In this document: positions 1 through 5,556 of the stretch, piece after piece
How positions within the stretch are numbered: position 1 is the first letter of the stretch
Layout of the letters: the number at the start of each line of letters is the position of its first letter
DNA from: a bacterium
GTDB lineage: Bacteria > Electryoneota > RPQS01
Assembly (NCBI GenBank): GCA_018814465.1
Contig: JAHIZR010000315.1
Location: forward strand, 1 to 5,556
Direction: 5' to 3'
DNA length: 5,556 nucleotides
Translations under genes and position numbers: made by a program
The notes under the pieces: model-generated
Database searches by the model: none
The model's input: the letters and a program-made list of their open reading frames with translations, nothing else
What the model was told of the DNA's origin: nothing

Positions 1-220
1 AGTGAGATAGATTAACGAAATAGATGCCGGTAGTTAAACTCGCGAAATCAAAGGTGCGGCTTTGCGAGACGCCGGTACCGGGAGACAGTATCTCAGAGAG
101 CACGATGCGTCCCTGCAGATCGAAAACTCTCAAATGTCCTTCCTGTTTTAATCCCGATATATCAACGGTCAGAGTGCTGTTGAAGGGATTGGGATAACAG
201 GAGAGCAGGACGGCGCTCTC
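1..220 (-). other. C-terminal secretion/sorting tail of the EEP protein (incomplete)
   Basis: From about residue 335 the EEP protein carries the same tail type as its neighbour: IPESAVLLSCYPNPFNS, then LRVFDLQGRIVLSE, then FASLTTGIYFVNLSH at the window edge. At the DNA level the two tails share the 12-base run GGATTGGGATAA (plus strand) over the YPNP codons, but otherwise differ, so this is shared domain type and not a recent duplication. The final basic residues and stop codon are off the left end. Confidence 0.78.
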
Positions 221-1222
221 TGGAATCGTAGGCGGAGTATTTGCGTCGCTCGTCGGCTCGAAAACGATATCGACCACAACCGGCAGGTGATCGGATGCGA
301 CATGCAGGGCATCGGCCACTTCTTGGGGCACGGCGTTATTCGTGCCATCATTAATTGACTGATTAAAATGCTGGCCGTCATTGCCCCAGGGTTTGTAGGA
401 TTCGGGGATGACATAGGAGCCGTTTTGTTCATCCATCAGTCCGCCGGAAACCAGAATGAAGTCAAAGCGGTCGTCCAAGCCTCCGGTCGCGCCGCCGTCA
501 CCGATGCTCGATGAGCGCGTGGACTGGGTATGGATGTGCGCATAGGACACGCTGTTATTCCAATCACCGGGAGTATCAATCGGATCGAAGAGCTGGCCGT
601 CGGAATCCGGTTCAGGATTGAGGAGGAGTTGATAAGCAGGCTCCTCTGACGTATAGAGATTAAAGTCGCCCATGAAAGCGAAGTAGGCTCCCGCGGGCAG
701 CATGTCCAATTGCTGACGCAAAGCAGCGGCTTCCTGGCGGCGGCGCTCTTCATTCTCCGAACCTGAGCTTGCCTTCAGGTGGCCTGAGTAGAAGCGGACT
801 TCTTCGTCTTCATTAAGCGCCAGCGGCCGGAACTTGTACTCAGTTATATCTCGAAGCGTTGTCGGGATAGCTCTTTGGCTGATGAACTCAACTTTGGAAG
901 TTCGGAAAAAGAAGGCGTTGTCGGTGTCGGGGCCGTTATTAAAAACGACGGAACTCCAGTCATCGTCGATTTGGAGAAAGACAAAAGACAAGAGATTATC
1001 CACGGCATCCTGATCGATGATCTCCTGAAAGACCGCGATATCGGGCTGGATGGATTCCATTACGGTGTGGAAGTCGTCAGTGCGATTACCCATTGTTGAG
1101 CCGCGCAGGTTCAGAGCGTTGTAGTTGACTACGCGGAGTGTATCGGCAGTTCCCACTGACGCCAGAACGAAGAGGATAAGCAGGAAAAGGAAGACACTTT
1201 TCAATTGGTTGAGTTTGAACAT
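1..1222 (-). CDS. Secreted endonuclease/exonuclease/phosphatase (EEP, DNase I-like) family protein with T9SS-type C-terminal tail; 3' end outside window
   Basis: Translating the minus strand from the ATG at 1222-1220 gives 407 codons without a stop to the left edge, so the gene is partial at its C-terminus. Residues 1-26 form a signal peptide (MFKLNQLKS, a Leu/Phe/Val-rich core, then ASVGTA before Asp27). Residues about 28-320 are an EEP domain with the full set of family motifs: VVNYN (N33/N35), PDIAVFQE (metal ligand E67), GHLKA (H148), GDFN (D186, N188), DDRFDF (D254) and SDH (D311, H312). By family knowledge it should be a divalent-metal phosphodiesterase; substrate could be DNA, RNA or a phosphoester such as a lipid or inositol phosphate. 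YPNPF at 343-347 and GIYFVNL near 400 mark a Por/T9SS sorting tail, so only a few to about 20 residues should be missing. It starts inside the stop codon of the upstream propeller gene (TAATG) and has no strong Shine-Dalgarno of its own, which suggests translational coupling. The fold and export are confident; the substrate is unknown. Confidence 0.93.
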   Translation of the reverse strand, partial: MFKLNQLKSVFLFLLILFVLASVGTADTLRVVNYNALNLRGSTMGNRTDDFHTVMESIQPDIAVFQEIIDQDAVDNLLSFVFLQIDDDWSSVVFNNGPDTDNAFFFRTSKVEFISQRAIPTTLRDITEYKFRPLALNEDEEVRFYSGHLKASSGSENEERRRQEAAALRQQLDMLPAGAYFAFMGDFNLYTSEEPAYQLLLNPEPDSDGQLFDPIDTPGDWNNSVSYAHIHTQSTRSSSIGDGGATGGLDDRFDFILVSGGLMDEQNGSYVIPESYKPWGNDGQHFNQSINDGTNNAVPQEVADALHVASDHLPVVVDIVFEPTSDANTPPTIPESAVLLSCYPNPFNSTLTVDISGLKQEGHLRVFDLQGRIVLSEILSPGTGVSQSRTFDFASLTTGIYFVNLSH

Positions 1223-4065
1223 TACTTAAGCAGAATCACTTTTTGAGTTTTAGAATGAATTCCCGAACGAAGCGAAACAAAGTATGTGCCTGAGGACAGA
1301 TCATCGGCAGACCATTGAATCTGACCGGGACCGGCAGGCTGATGGGAGTGGGACAGTTCTTTGACAAGGCGGCCATTCACATCAAAGACAGCGACAGACA
1401 GATCACCCGCAGCGGGAAGTGAATATTTAATTGTTGTTTTAAGATTAAACGGATTGGGATAAACCGACAGCAATAAATGACTGCCGACAGACGGCGCGGT
1501 TTCAGATATCGCGTCCGGAATCAGCGCCAAGAAACTCCATGTTTGAGTTGTATCCAGCATTCCGTCGGAAACCGTCACGCGGATTTCCTCCGAGGCGGTC
1601 GTATCGAATGAGACAACGACGAAGGTATCCTGACCGATTTGAAGATCGTTGCGGAACCAAGTATAGGTTAAACCGTCCTCATCGGGATCGATGGCGGTAA
1701 TGTTAAAGGTGACGATTTGGGGCACAAGCAGAGTGTCAAAGGGCGCAGGTGCCGACGCCAAGATTGCCGGCGGGAGATTTTCCTCGAAGAAGTTCAGATC
1801 GAGGGTAAACATAGAGCGTCCATGCGAAGCGGCCACCAGTTCGCGCGTCGGATTATGCAGCACCAGATCGAGAACGGGAACCAAAGGCATATCCTGGCCG
1901 AGTACTTCCCAAGTAGCGCCGTGATTATTGGTGATGAAGCAGCCGAAGTCGGAGGCTAAGAAGAGCCGATCAGGATAGTTCGGATCGGGAATAACATCAT
2001 TCAGCGGGACAGCGGGAAGGTCGCCCGTGATGTCAGTCCAAATCTGTCCATAATCATTGCTGAAGAAAAGGTGCGCATCCTCTTCGGCGTTCTGGAATCC
2101 GGAAATCGTTACGTAGACTGATGCAATATCGTGAGGGCTGGGCGTGACGCGAGTGATCCAACGTTCCGGCAGTCCGGCAGAACGATTATGCCAAGTCGAG
2201 CCGCCGTCGGTAGTACACCAAACATTGGCATCATCCGTTCCGACAAAGATCGTCTGAGAATTAATCGTTGAGACACCGATAGTGGTAATCGTACCGAAGC
2301 CGAGATTCCCCGGCGCTCCGCCATCGGTCAAGTCCGGGCTGATGGCATTCCAGAAATCCGCTTGATTAGTCGTTTTATAGAGCCGCTCCGCGCCATAGTA
2401 GAGTGTATGGGGATCGAAGGGATCCATGGCGATGGGAGTGGACCAGTTAGTCCGTTCGTTTTCGTCAATTCCGTCCAACCCATAATACCACTCTCCCCCG
2501 CCGTCGAAGCTTCTCACTAAGACTCCATTCTGGTACTCGCAATAGATCATATCGGAGTCAGTGGGATCGATCAAGACATAGAAGCCGTCGCCGCCGAAGA
2601 TCCGTTCCCAGTCGTTCGAGCCGCCGGTGAGGGTGCGATTGGTGCCGTTATCCTGCGTGCCGCCATAGCGGCGATACGGGAGTTGAAAATCCACGGTTGC
2701 GGCATAGAATTGATTGATGGGCAAGCCATTAATCTGCGTCCAGCCGTTGCCGTTGTTGGTGGAGCGATAGAGTCCTCCATCGTTACCAATCAGACTGGTC
2801 GAAGGAGTGGACGGATCGAACCACATGGCATGATGATCGACATGCATCGATTGACCGCGTTCGATCCAGCTTGCTCCGCCGTTTGTGGAGCGGAACATAT
2901 CCACCCCGAGCGCAAAAACAATATCGGGATCATCAGGGCGAACGCGGATATTACCGAAGTACCAACCGAAACTTGAAAAGATATCTTCAAGCATGCCGTC
3001 GTTGGTTTGGTTCCAGGTTTCGCCGCCGTTGCCGGTGCGGTAGACGCCCATGAAATAGCCGGGATGATCGGCGTAGATGGCATATAGTACATTGGGATCG
3101 GATTCGCAGAGTGTCAGGCCGATGCGGCCGACGTTATCAGCCTGCGGCGGCAAGCCGTCGGTCAGTCGAGTCCATGTTTCGCCGCCATCAATGGTTTTGA
3201 AGACGCCGCTGGTAAGCCCTCCCGCCTGCCGGTTTTGCGGATTACGGATGCGGTGCCACATAGCGGCGTAGGCGATCAGAGAATTGGTCGGATGAATAAC
3301 GATATCAGCCGCGCCAGTGGTATCATCGATAAAGAGTTTTTGTTCCCAAGTCTGGCCGCCATTGGTGCTGAGGTAGACGCCGCGTTCAGGGCTGGGAGCG
3401 TAAAGCTCGCCAAGCGCGGCAACCCAGATGCGCTGCGTGTCTTCGGGGTCAACGACGATGCGGGCGATATAGCGCGAGTTTTCGAGTCCGCTGTGCTGCC
3501 ACGATTCCCCGGCGGTCGTTGTTTTATAGATGCCGGTTCCGAAATAGCTGTAGCCGGCGGAATTAGCCTCACCGGTTCCCGCGTAGAGAGTATTGGGATT
3601 GTTGAAGTCAATCGCCAACGCTCCCATCGACATGCCGGGAGCATCATCGAAGACCGGCGTAAAGCTGCCGCCGCCATCGGTCGTTTTAAAGATGCCTCCG
3701 CTCGCGGCAGCTACATAGAAGATGTTGTCGTTGCTCGGATGCCCTACGAGATCAGTGATGCGTCCACCGATGTTGTTGGGACCAACGGGAATCCACGGGG
3801 GCTGTTCGTCGAGAGTTGAGGCGTGACGTTTTCGCTCGACCTGTTGCAGGGCACTCTGAAAACGGCTGTAATCGATAGTTTCGTCGGGCCAGATTCTCTG
3901 ATTCATGAACCAATCGGAGGGAAAGGGCCCCGGTTGGAGGGCTTTCCCTGAGATTGATTTTACAGTTAGAGGTTTATCGAGTTGAATCGGAGTCTCGAGA
4001 TTTGCCCTCCAAAGTATAAACGAAATGCCGAGAATCAGCGCTGAGCAGTAAAGGACATACCGCAT
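1222..4065 (-). CDS. Exported Asp-box (BNR) beta-propeller protein with Ig-like domain and T9SS-type C-terminal tail
   Basis: A 947-residue protein. Residues 1-19 are a hydrophobic export signal (Arg2, then a Leu/Ile/Phe core) without a lipobox. Residues about 91-757 contain about twelve Asp-box motifs of the type S/T-x-D/N-G-G-x-T-W, opening with GPNNIGGRI (95-103) and GGIFKTTDGG (123-132). Spacing of about 40-60 residues suggests 12-14 blades, that is two propellers as in sortilin VPS10 or GH74-type folds. Residues about 764-848 look like an Ig/PKD-like domain (DPDEDGLTYTW). Residues about 866-947 are a FlgD-like/Por secretion tail (VYPNPFN at 868-874, GTYFVSL at 926-932, C-terminal KVILLK). 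The start is supported by GAGAGGG eight bases upstream and a promoter behind it. Such proteins are often labelled 'glycosyl hydrolase BNR repeat', but no sialidase FRIP motif is seen, so a binding or scaffold role is as likely as an enzyme. It is the first gene of a pair with the EEP gene. Confidence 0.93.
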   Translation of the reverse strand: MRYVLYCSALILGISFILWRANLETPIQLDKPLTVKSISGKALQPGPFPSDWFMNQRIWPDETIDYSRFQSALQQVERKRHASTLDEQPPWIPVGPNNIGGRITDLVGHPSNDNIFYVAAASGGIFKTTDGGGSFTPVFDDAPGMSMGALAIDFNNPNTLYAGTGEANSAGYSYFGTGIYKTTTAGESWQHSGLENSRYIARIVVDPEDTQRIWVAALGELYAPSPERGVYLSTNGGQTWEQKLFIDDTTGAADIVIHPTNSLIAYAAMWHRIRNPQNRQAGGLTSGVFKTIDGGETWTRLTDGLPPQADNVGRIGLTLCESDPNVLYAIYADHPGYFMGVYRTGNGGETWNQTNDGMLEDIFSSFGWYFGNIRVRPDDPDIVFALGVDMFRSTNGGASWIERGQSMHVDHHAMWFDPSTPSTSLIGNDGGLYRSTNNGNGWTQINGLPINQFYAATVDFQLPYRRYGGTQDNGTNRTLTGGSNDWERIFGGDGFYVLIDPTDSDMIYCEYQNGVLVRSFDGGGEWYYGLDGIDENERTNWSTPIAMDPFDPHTLYYGAERLYKTTNQADFWNAISPDLTDGGAPGNLGFGTITTIGVSTINSQTIFVGTDDANVWCTTDGGSTWHNRSAGLPERWITRVTPSPHDIASVYVTISGFQNAEEDAHLFFSNDYGQIWTDITGDLPAVPLNDVIPDPNYPDRLFLASDFGCFITNNHGATWEVLGQDMPLVPVLDLVLHNPTRELVAASHGRSMFTLDLNFFEENLPPAILASAPAPFDTLLVPQIVTFNITAIDPDEDGLTYTWFRNDLQIGQDTFVVVSFDTTASEEIRVTVSDGMLDTTQTWSFLALIPDAISETAPSVGSHLLLSVYPNPFNLKTTIKYSLPAAGDLSVAVFDVNGRLVKELSHSHQPAGPGQIQWSADDLSSGTYFVSLRSGIHSKTQKVILLK
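1225..1470 (-). other. C-terminal secretion/sorting tail (FlgD-like Ig, T9SS type A-like) of the propeller protein
   Basis: Residues about 866-947 have the order seen in Por secretion tails: VYPNPFN, an amphipathic strand (TTIKYSLP), VAVFDVNGRLVKEL, a Gly/Pro-rich turn, DLSSGTYFVSL and a basic end (KTQKVILLK). In Bacteroidota such tails are recognised by the type IX translocon and removed by PorU. In other FCB phyla the same sequence type occurs, and its route is less well established. No secretion machinery genes lie in this window, so the route is inferred. Confidence 0.8.
1909..3684 (-). repeat. Asp-box (BNR) repeat array within the propeller protein
   Basis: Twelve Asp-box-like motifs were read in the protein at residues 128-135 (TTDGGGSF), 182-189 (degenerate, TTTAGESW), 233-240 (STNGGQTW), 291-298 (TIDGGETW), 344-351 (TGNGGETW), 393-400 (STNGGASW), 435-442 (STNNGNGW), 519-526 (SFDGGGEW), 565-572 (degenerate, TTNQADFW), 618-625 (TTDGGSTW), 669-676 (SNDYGQIW) and 712-719 (TNNHGATW). 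Each normally forms the turn between the outer two strands of a propeller blade. The gap at 443-518 is long enough to hide a blade without a recognisable box, and may mark the junction between two propellers. Confidence 0.85.
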
Positions 4066-4073
4066 GTTCGTTA

Positions 4074-4080
4074 CCCTCTC
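4074..4080 (-). promoter_or_regulatory. Ribosome binding site of the propeller gene
   Basis: The minus strand reads GAGAGGG, then eight bases, then the ATG at 4065. This purine-rich Shine-Dalgarno-like run at normal spacing fixes the start. The encoded N-terminus then has a basic residue followed by a hydrophobic core, as expected for an export signal. Confidence 0.6.
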
Positions 4081-4100
4081 GTCAAGTGGGAAGATTGATA

Positions 4101-4122
4101 AAACAGCTTTTTTTGTCTGTTT
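4101..4122. repeat. Inverted repeat with A/T tract in the leader of the leftward operon
   Basis: AAACAG (4101-4106) and CTGTTT (4117-4122) are perfect complements around a ten-base centre with a run of eight T on the plus strand. It falls in the predicted 5' leader of the leftward transcript, as a weak AAACAG stem with an A-rich loop. It may be a second protein site or simply AT-rich spacer DNA. Confidence 0.25.
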
Positions 4123-4141
4123 ATTCTGAGGTTAATATAGT
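4113..4141 (+). promoter_or_regulatory. Candidate rightward promoter (distal) for the FAD oxidoreductase gene
   Basis: TTGTCT (4113-4118, four of six) and TATAGT (4136-4141, five of six) lie 17 bases apart on the plus strand. The start would be near 4148, giving a leader of about 107 bases. Its -10 box overlaps the -10 box of the leftward promoter, so the two could not be occupied at once. This is a pattern match by eye only. Confidence 0.35.
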
Positions 4142-4162
4142 AAGAATCTTCTTGAGATTCAA
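4134..4162 (-). promoter_or_regulatory. Sigma70-type promoter of the leftward propeller-EEP operon
   Basis: On the minus strand TTGAAT (4162-4157, four of six to TTGACA) and TATATT (4139-4134, five of six to TATAAT) are separated by exactly 17 bases. Transcription would start near 4127, leaving a leader of about 60 bases before the ATG at 4065. It is the best promoter match in the region by eye. If the organism uses a Bacteroidota-type housekeeping sigma factor with other consensus boxes, this assignment would weaken. Confidence 0.55.
4144..4160. promoter_or_regulatory. Perfect inverted repeat, candidate operator between divergent promoters
   Basis: GAATCT, a five-base centre (TCTTG), then AGATTC: a perfect 6-bp inverted repeat. 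It fills the -35/-10 spacer of the leftward promoter, touches its -35 box, and lies just downstream of the -10 of the distal rightward candidate. A second overlapping repeat, CTTGA-gat-TCAAG, occupies 4151-4163. A dimeric regulator bound here could control both directions. No regulator gene is in the window. Confidence 0.35.
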
Positions 4163-4207
4163 GGCGAGAGAAGGATTGTATTCAGATCGGTTATCCGGCG
4201 CGAACTC

Positions 4208-4236
4208 TTGTATCCACTGGATTTGGATAGGATAAT
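4208..4236 (+). promoter_or_regulatory. Candidate rightward promoter (proximal) for the FAD oxidoreductase gene
   Basis: GATAAT (4231-4236, five of six to TATAAT) has TTGTAT (4208-4213, only three of six) 17 bases upstream. Transcription would start near 4243, about 12 bases before the ATG at 4255. That would make the mRNA nearly leaderless, which fits the absence of a Shine-Dalgarno in front of that ATG. It is an alternative to the distal candidate. Confidence 0.3.
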
Positions 4237-4258
4237 GTATTATCTTAACCGATTATGA
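4235..4258 (+). other. Seven-codon mini-ORF overlapping the oxidoreductase start (possible leader peptide)
   Basis: ATG at 4235 opens MYYLNRL and stops at TGA 4256-4258, so it overlaps the ATG at 4255 in the ATGA arrangement. A weak GGATAGG lies shortly upstream of the mini-ORF, while the main start has no Shine-Dalgarno at normal distance. Re-initiation from the mini-ORF is therefore possible. It could equally be chance in a short AT-rich stretch. Confidence 0.2.
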
Positions 4259-5400
4259 AAGCCCCCATTTACTCTCTGGATTACGATGTAGTTGTGATTG
4301 GCGCGGGCGTGGTGGGGCTGTCTGTGGCGGCGGAACTGGGTCCGCGCGCCCGAGTATTAGTAGTAGAAACCTGCGCAGGAATCGGTTATGGGACGTCGAG
4401 CCGGAACTCGGAAGTAGTGCATGCGGGGATCTATTATCCGGTGGGGTCATTGAAGGCAAGGCTGTGTGTGCTGGGCCGGAGGATCATTCAAGATCTGGCG
4501 GCGAAGGGTGAAATCGACTATGCGAAGGTGGGGAAGCTGATTGTGGCTGTTGAACCGGTGGAAAGCAAGTCTCTGAATGAATTATTCGAGAATGCGCGGC
4601 GCAATGGTGTGGAGGAAATGGAGCGGCTGACGGCGCGTGAGATCAAAGTTCTGGAGCCGAATGTCCAATGCATTGAAGGAGTGCTGTCGCACTCGACGGG
4701 TATCTTAAGCGCACACAGTCTAATGAATTATTTCAGCAGAAAAGCGCGCCAGGCGGGAGTGGATTTTCTGTATAACAGCCCTGCATCTTCGATAAAATTC
4801 ATGAAGCCGGGCTATGTGGTGGGAGTGCGGGATCAGGGAGCGCTGACAGAAGTGACCTGCCGGTGTGTGGTGAACTGTGCGGGATTATACGCGGATCAGG
4901 TAGCGGAATTAATCGGGATCGATACCGCAAGGCAGTCGCTGTCTCAGGTTTGGTCAAAAGGGTATTACTACCGGGCGAACGGGCTGCCGCTGACGTCCAT
5001 CAACCGGCTGGTTTATCCGGTGCCGACACGATTGATTACGACACTGGGTGTGCATGCCACGATCGACTTGGGAGGCGGGATCAAGTTCGGACCGACGGGT
5101 GAGTATCTCGAAAATAAGGTTGAGGATTACTCTTTACCGGCAACCGTATCAAAGCAGGTTGTGGATGATATTGCCCGCTATTTTCCGATGATAAGGGATT
5201 ATGAACTGGAGCCGATCATGGCTGGGATTCGCGCGAAGTTGCAGAAGCCCGGTCAGGCGCACCGTGATTTTCATATTCGGGAATGCCGGGATATGGGTTT
5301 GCCTGGTTTTGTGAATCTATGCGGGATCGAGTCACCGGGACTGACGGCGGCTCCGGCGATCGGGAAGTTTGTGACGGGACTGCTGGCGCGATTTCATTGA
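4255..5400 (+). CDS. FAD-dependent oxidoreductase, L-2-hydroxyglutarate oxidase/dehydrogenase (LhgO/L2HGDH) family
   Basis: A 381-residue protein. An N-terminal Rossmann FAD site is clear: DVVVIGAGVVGLS (GxGxxG at 16-21) and the ribose-binding acid E38. TSSRNSEVVHAGIYY (47-61) is the signature of the L2HGDH branch of the DAO superfamily. VNCAGLYAD (206-214) is the second dinucleotide motif, LVYPVP (252-257) and LGVHATIDLGGGIKFGP (264-280) fit the substrate domain, and NLCGIESPGLTAAPAIG (354-370) is the usual C-terminal FAD-contacting end. It should oxidise an L-2-hydroxyacid, most likely L-2-hydroxyglutarate to 2-oxoglutarate, passing electrons to oxygen or a quinone. It is slightly shorter than E. 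coli LhgO (about 420). The start is well bounded: an in-frame TAA lies at 4246-4248 and ATG 4255 is the first start after it. There is no signal peptide, so it is cytoplasmic or membrane-associated. It stands alone here, without csiD- or gab-type partners. Family is confident; exact substrate is not. Confidence 0.9.
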   Translation: MKAPIYSLDYDVVVIGAGVVGLSVAAELGPRARVLVVETCAGIGYGTSSRNSEVVHAGIYYPVGSLKARLCVLGRRIIQDLAAKGEIDYAKVGKLIVAVEPVESKSLNELFENARRNGVEEMERLTAREIKVLEPNVQCIEGVLSHSTGILSAHSLMNYFSRKARQAGVDFLYNSPASSIKFMKPGYVVGVRDQGALTEVTCRCVVNCAGLYADQVAELIGIDTARQSLSQVWSKGYYYRANGLPLTSINRLVYPVPTRLITTLGVHATIDLGGGIKFGPTGEYLENKVEDYSLPATVSKQVVDDIARYFPMIRDYELEPIMAGIRAKLQKPGQAHRDFHIRECRDMGLPGFVNLCGIESPGLTAAPAIGKFVTGLLARFH

Positions 5401-5414
5401 GGCTGATGATGAGA

Positions 5415-5463
5415 GGATTCCGGGCACCTGAGGACAGGCGCCTCGGCGGAAAAACCTGAATCC
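5415..5463. repeat. Nested palindromic element downstream of the oxidoreductase gene
   Basis: GGATTC (5415-5420) and GAATCC (5458-5463) are perfect complements. Between them GGGCACCTG (5422-5430) pairs with CAGGCGCCT (5435-5443) around an AGGA loop, with one A-C mismatch and one G-U end pair. CTCGGCG also occurs twice, at 5442-5448 and 5467-5473. The element begins 14 bases after the TGA. It is not followed by a T run on the plus strand, so it does not look like a standard intrinsic terminator. It may be a REP-like dispersed palindrome or an mRNA 3'-end stabiliser. Confidence 0.4.
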
Positions 5464-5473
5464 CTGCTCGGCG

Positions 5474-5556
5474 ATTTAGAAGTAATATTTATGAGAAGCT
5501 AATACAGGTAGACAAATCGAGAGTTTACTATTGTTCTTACCACGCGGATTCACACT
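5474..5556. other. Right-end intergenic sequence, nothing recognised
   Basis: This AT-richer stretch follows the palindromic element. The ATG at 5491 is closed after three codons (ATG AGA AGC TAA). No tRNA-like fold, terminator or gene start could be supported on either strand, although a gene may begin just beyond the window. Confidence 0.5.

Noticed and set aside
436..753. Minus-strand open frame of 105 codons (and a similar one at 169-432)
   Set aside because: They are out of frame with the EEP protein, which is continuous through both stretches and carries GDFN and SDH. They are shadows, and the gene is not frameshifted.
875..1099. Plus-strand open frame of 74 codons
   Set aside because: It lies antisense to the EEP domain, whose minus-strand frame has clear motifs. 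Its translation has no recognisable features.
3235..3819. Plus-strand open frame of 194 codons
   Set aside because: It is antisense to the Asp-box region; the repeated GG-coding stretches open the opposite strand. No start signal or family motif supports it.
1222..4065. Calling the propeller protein a sialidase
   Set aside because: Asp boxes occur in many non-enzymatic propellers, and no FRIP motif or arginine triad pattern was seen.
4253..4459. Minus-strand open frame of 68 codons over the start of the oxidoreductase
   Set aside because: The opposite strand encodes the FAD-binding motif in a well-supported gene; this frame is Pro/Ser/Arg-rich and low complexity.
5415..5463. Intrinsic terminator for the oxidoreductase gene
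   Set aside because: The hairpin is good but is followed by GGCGGAAAAACC and not by a T run on the plus strand, so a rho-independent terminator is not supported.
5491..5502. Possible gene start ATG near the right end
   Set aside because: The frame closes after three codons.

Overview
The window holds three protein genes around one divergent intergenic region, and no RNA genes, CRISPR array or insertion sequence. Two genes run leftward as a tightly coupled pair. Both encode exported proteins that end in the C-terminal tail 'YPNPF ... GxYFV.L', which is typical of type IX secretion (T9SS, Por secretion tail) cargo and of FlgD-like Ig tails. Such tails are common in Bacteroidota and in uncultured phyla of the wider FCB group (Zixibacteria, Marinimicrobia, KSB1, Latescibacteria and similar). 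The window therefore looks like a piece of an uncultured FCB-group genome. The exact phylum cannot be read from this sequence.

Layout. 1-1222 (minus): a secreted endonuclease/exonuclease/phosphatase (EEP, DNase I-like) enzyme with all core catalytic motifs. It is open at the left edge, so its last residues are outside the window. 1222-4065 (minus): a 947-residue exported protein made of about a dozen Asp-box (BNR) repeats, probably two beta-propellers, followed by an Ig-like domain and a secretion tail. Its stop codon overlaps the start codon of the EEP gene by one base (TAATG), so the propeller gene is translated first and the EEP gene is probably coupled to it. 4066-4254: a divergent control region with a good sigma70-type promoter for the leftward pair, an overlapping candidate promoter for the rightward gene, and a perfect inverted repeat between them. 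4255-5400 (plus): a cytoplasmic FAD-dependent oxidoreductase of the L-2-hydroxyglutarate oxidase/dehydrogenase (LhgO/L2HGDH) family. 5401-5556: non-coding as far as can be seen, with a compact nested palindrome right after the oxidoreductase gene.

How they work together. The leftward pair reads as an extracellular or surface module: a large repeat protein that could bind a ligand, plus a metal-dependent phosphodiesterase or nuclease, both probably sent out by the same route. The oxidoreductase is metabolic and shares only the divergent promoter region. A functional link to the pair is possible but nothing in the sequence proves it. No clearly novel defence or mobile system was found; the most interesting points are the coupled exported pair, the overlapping divergent promoters with their palindrome, and the structured element at 5415-5463.
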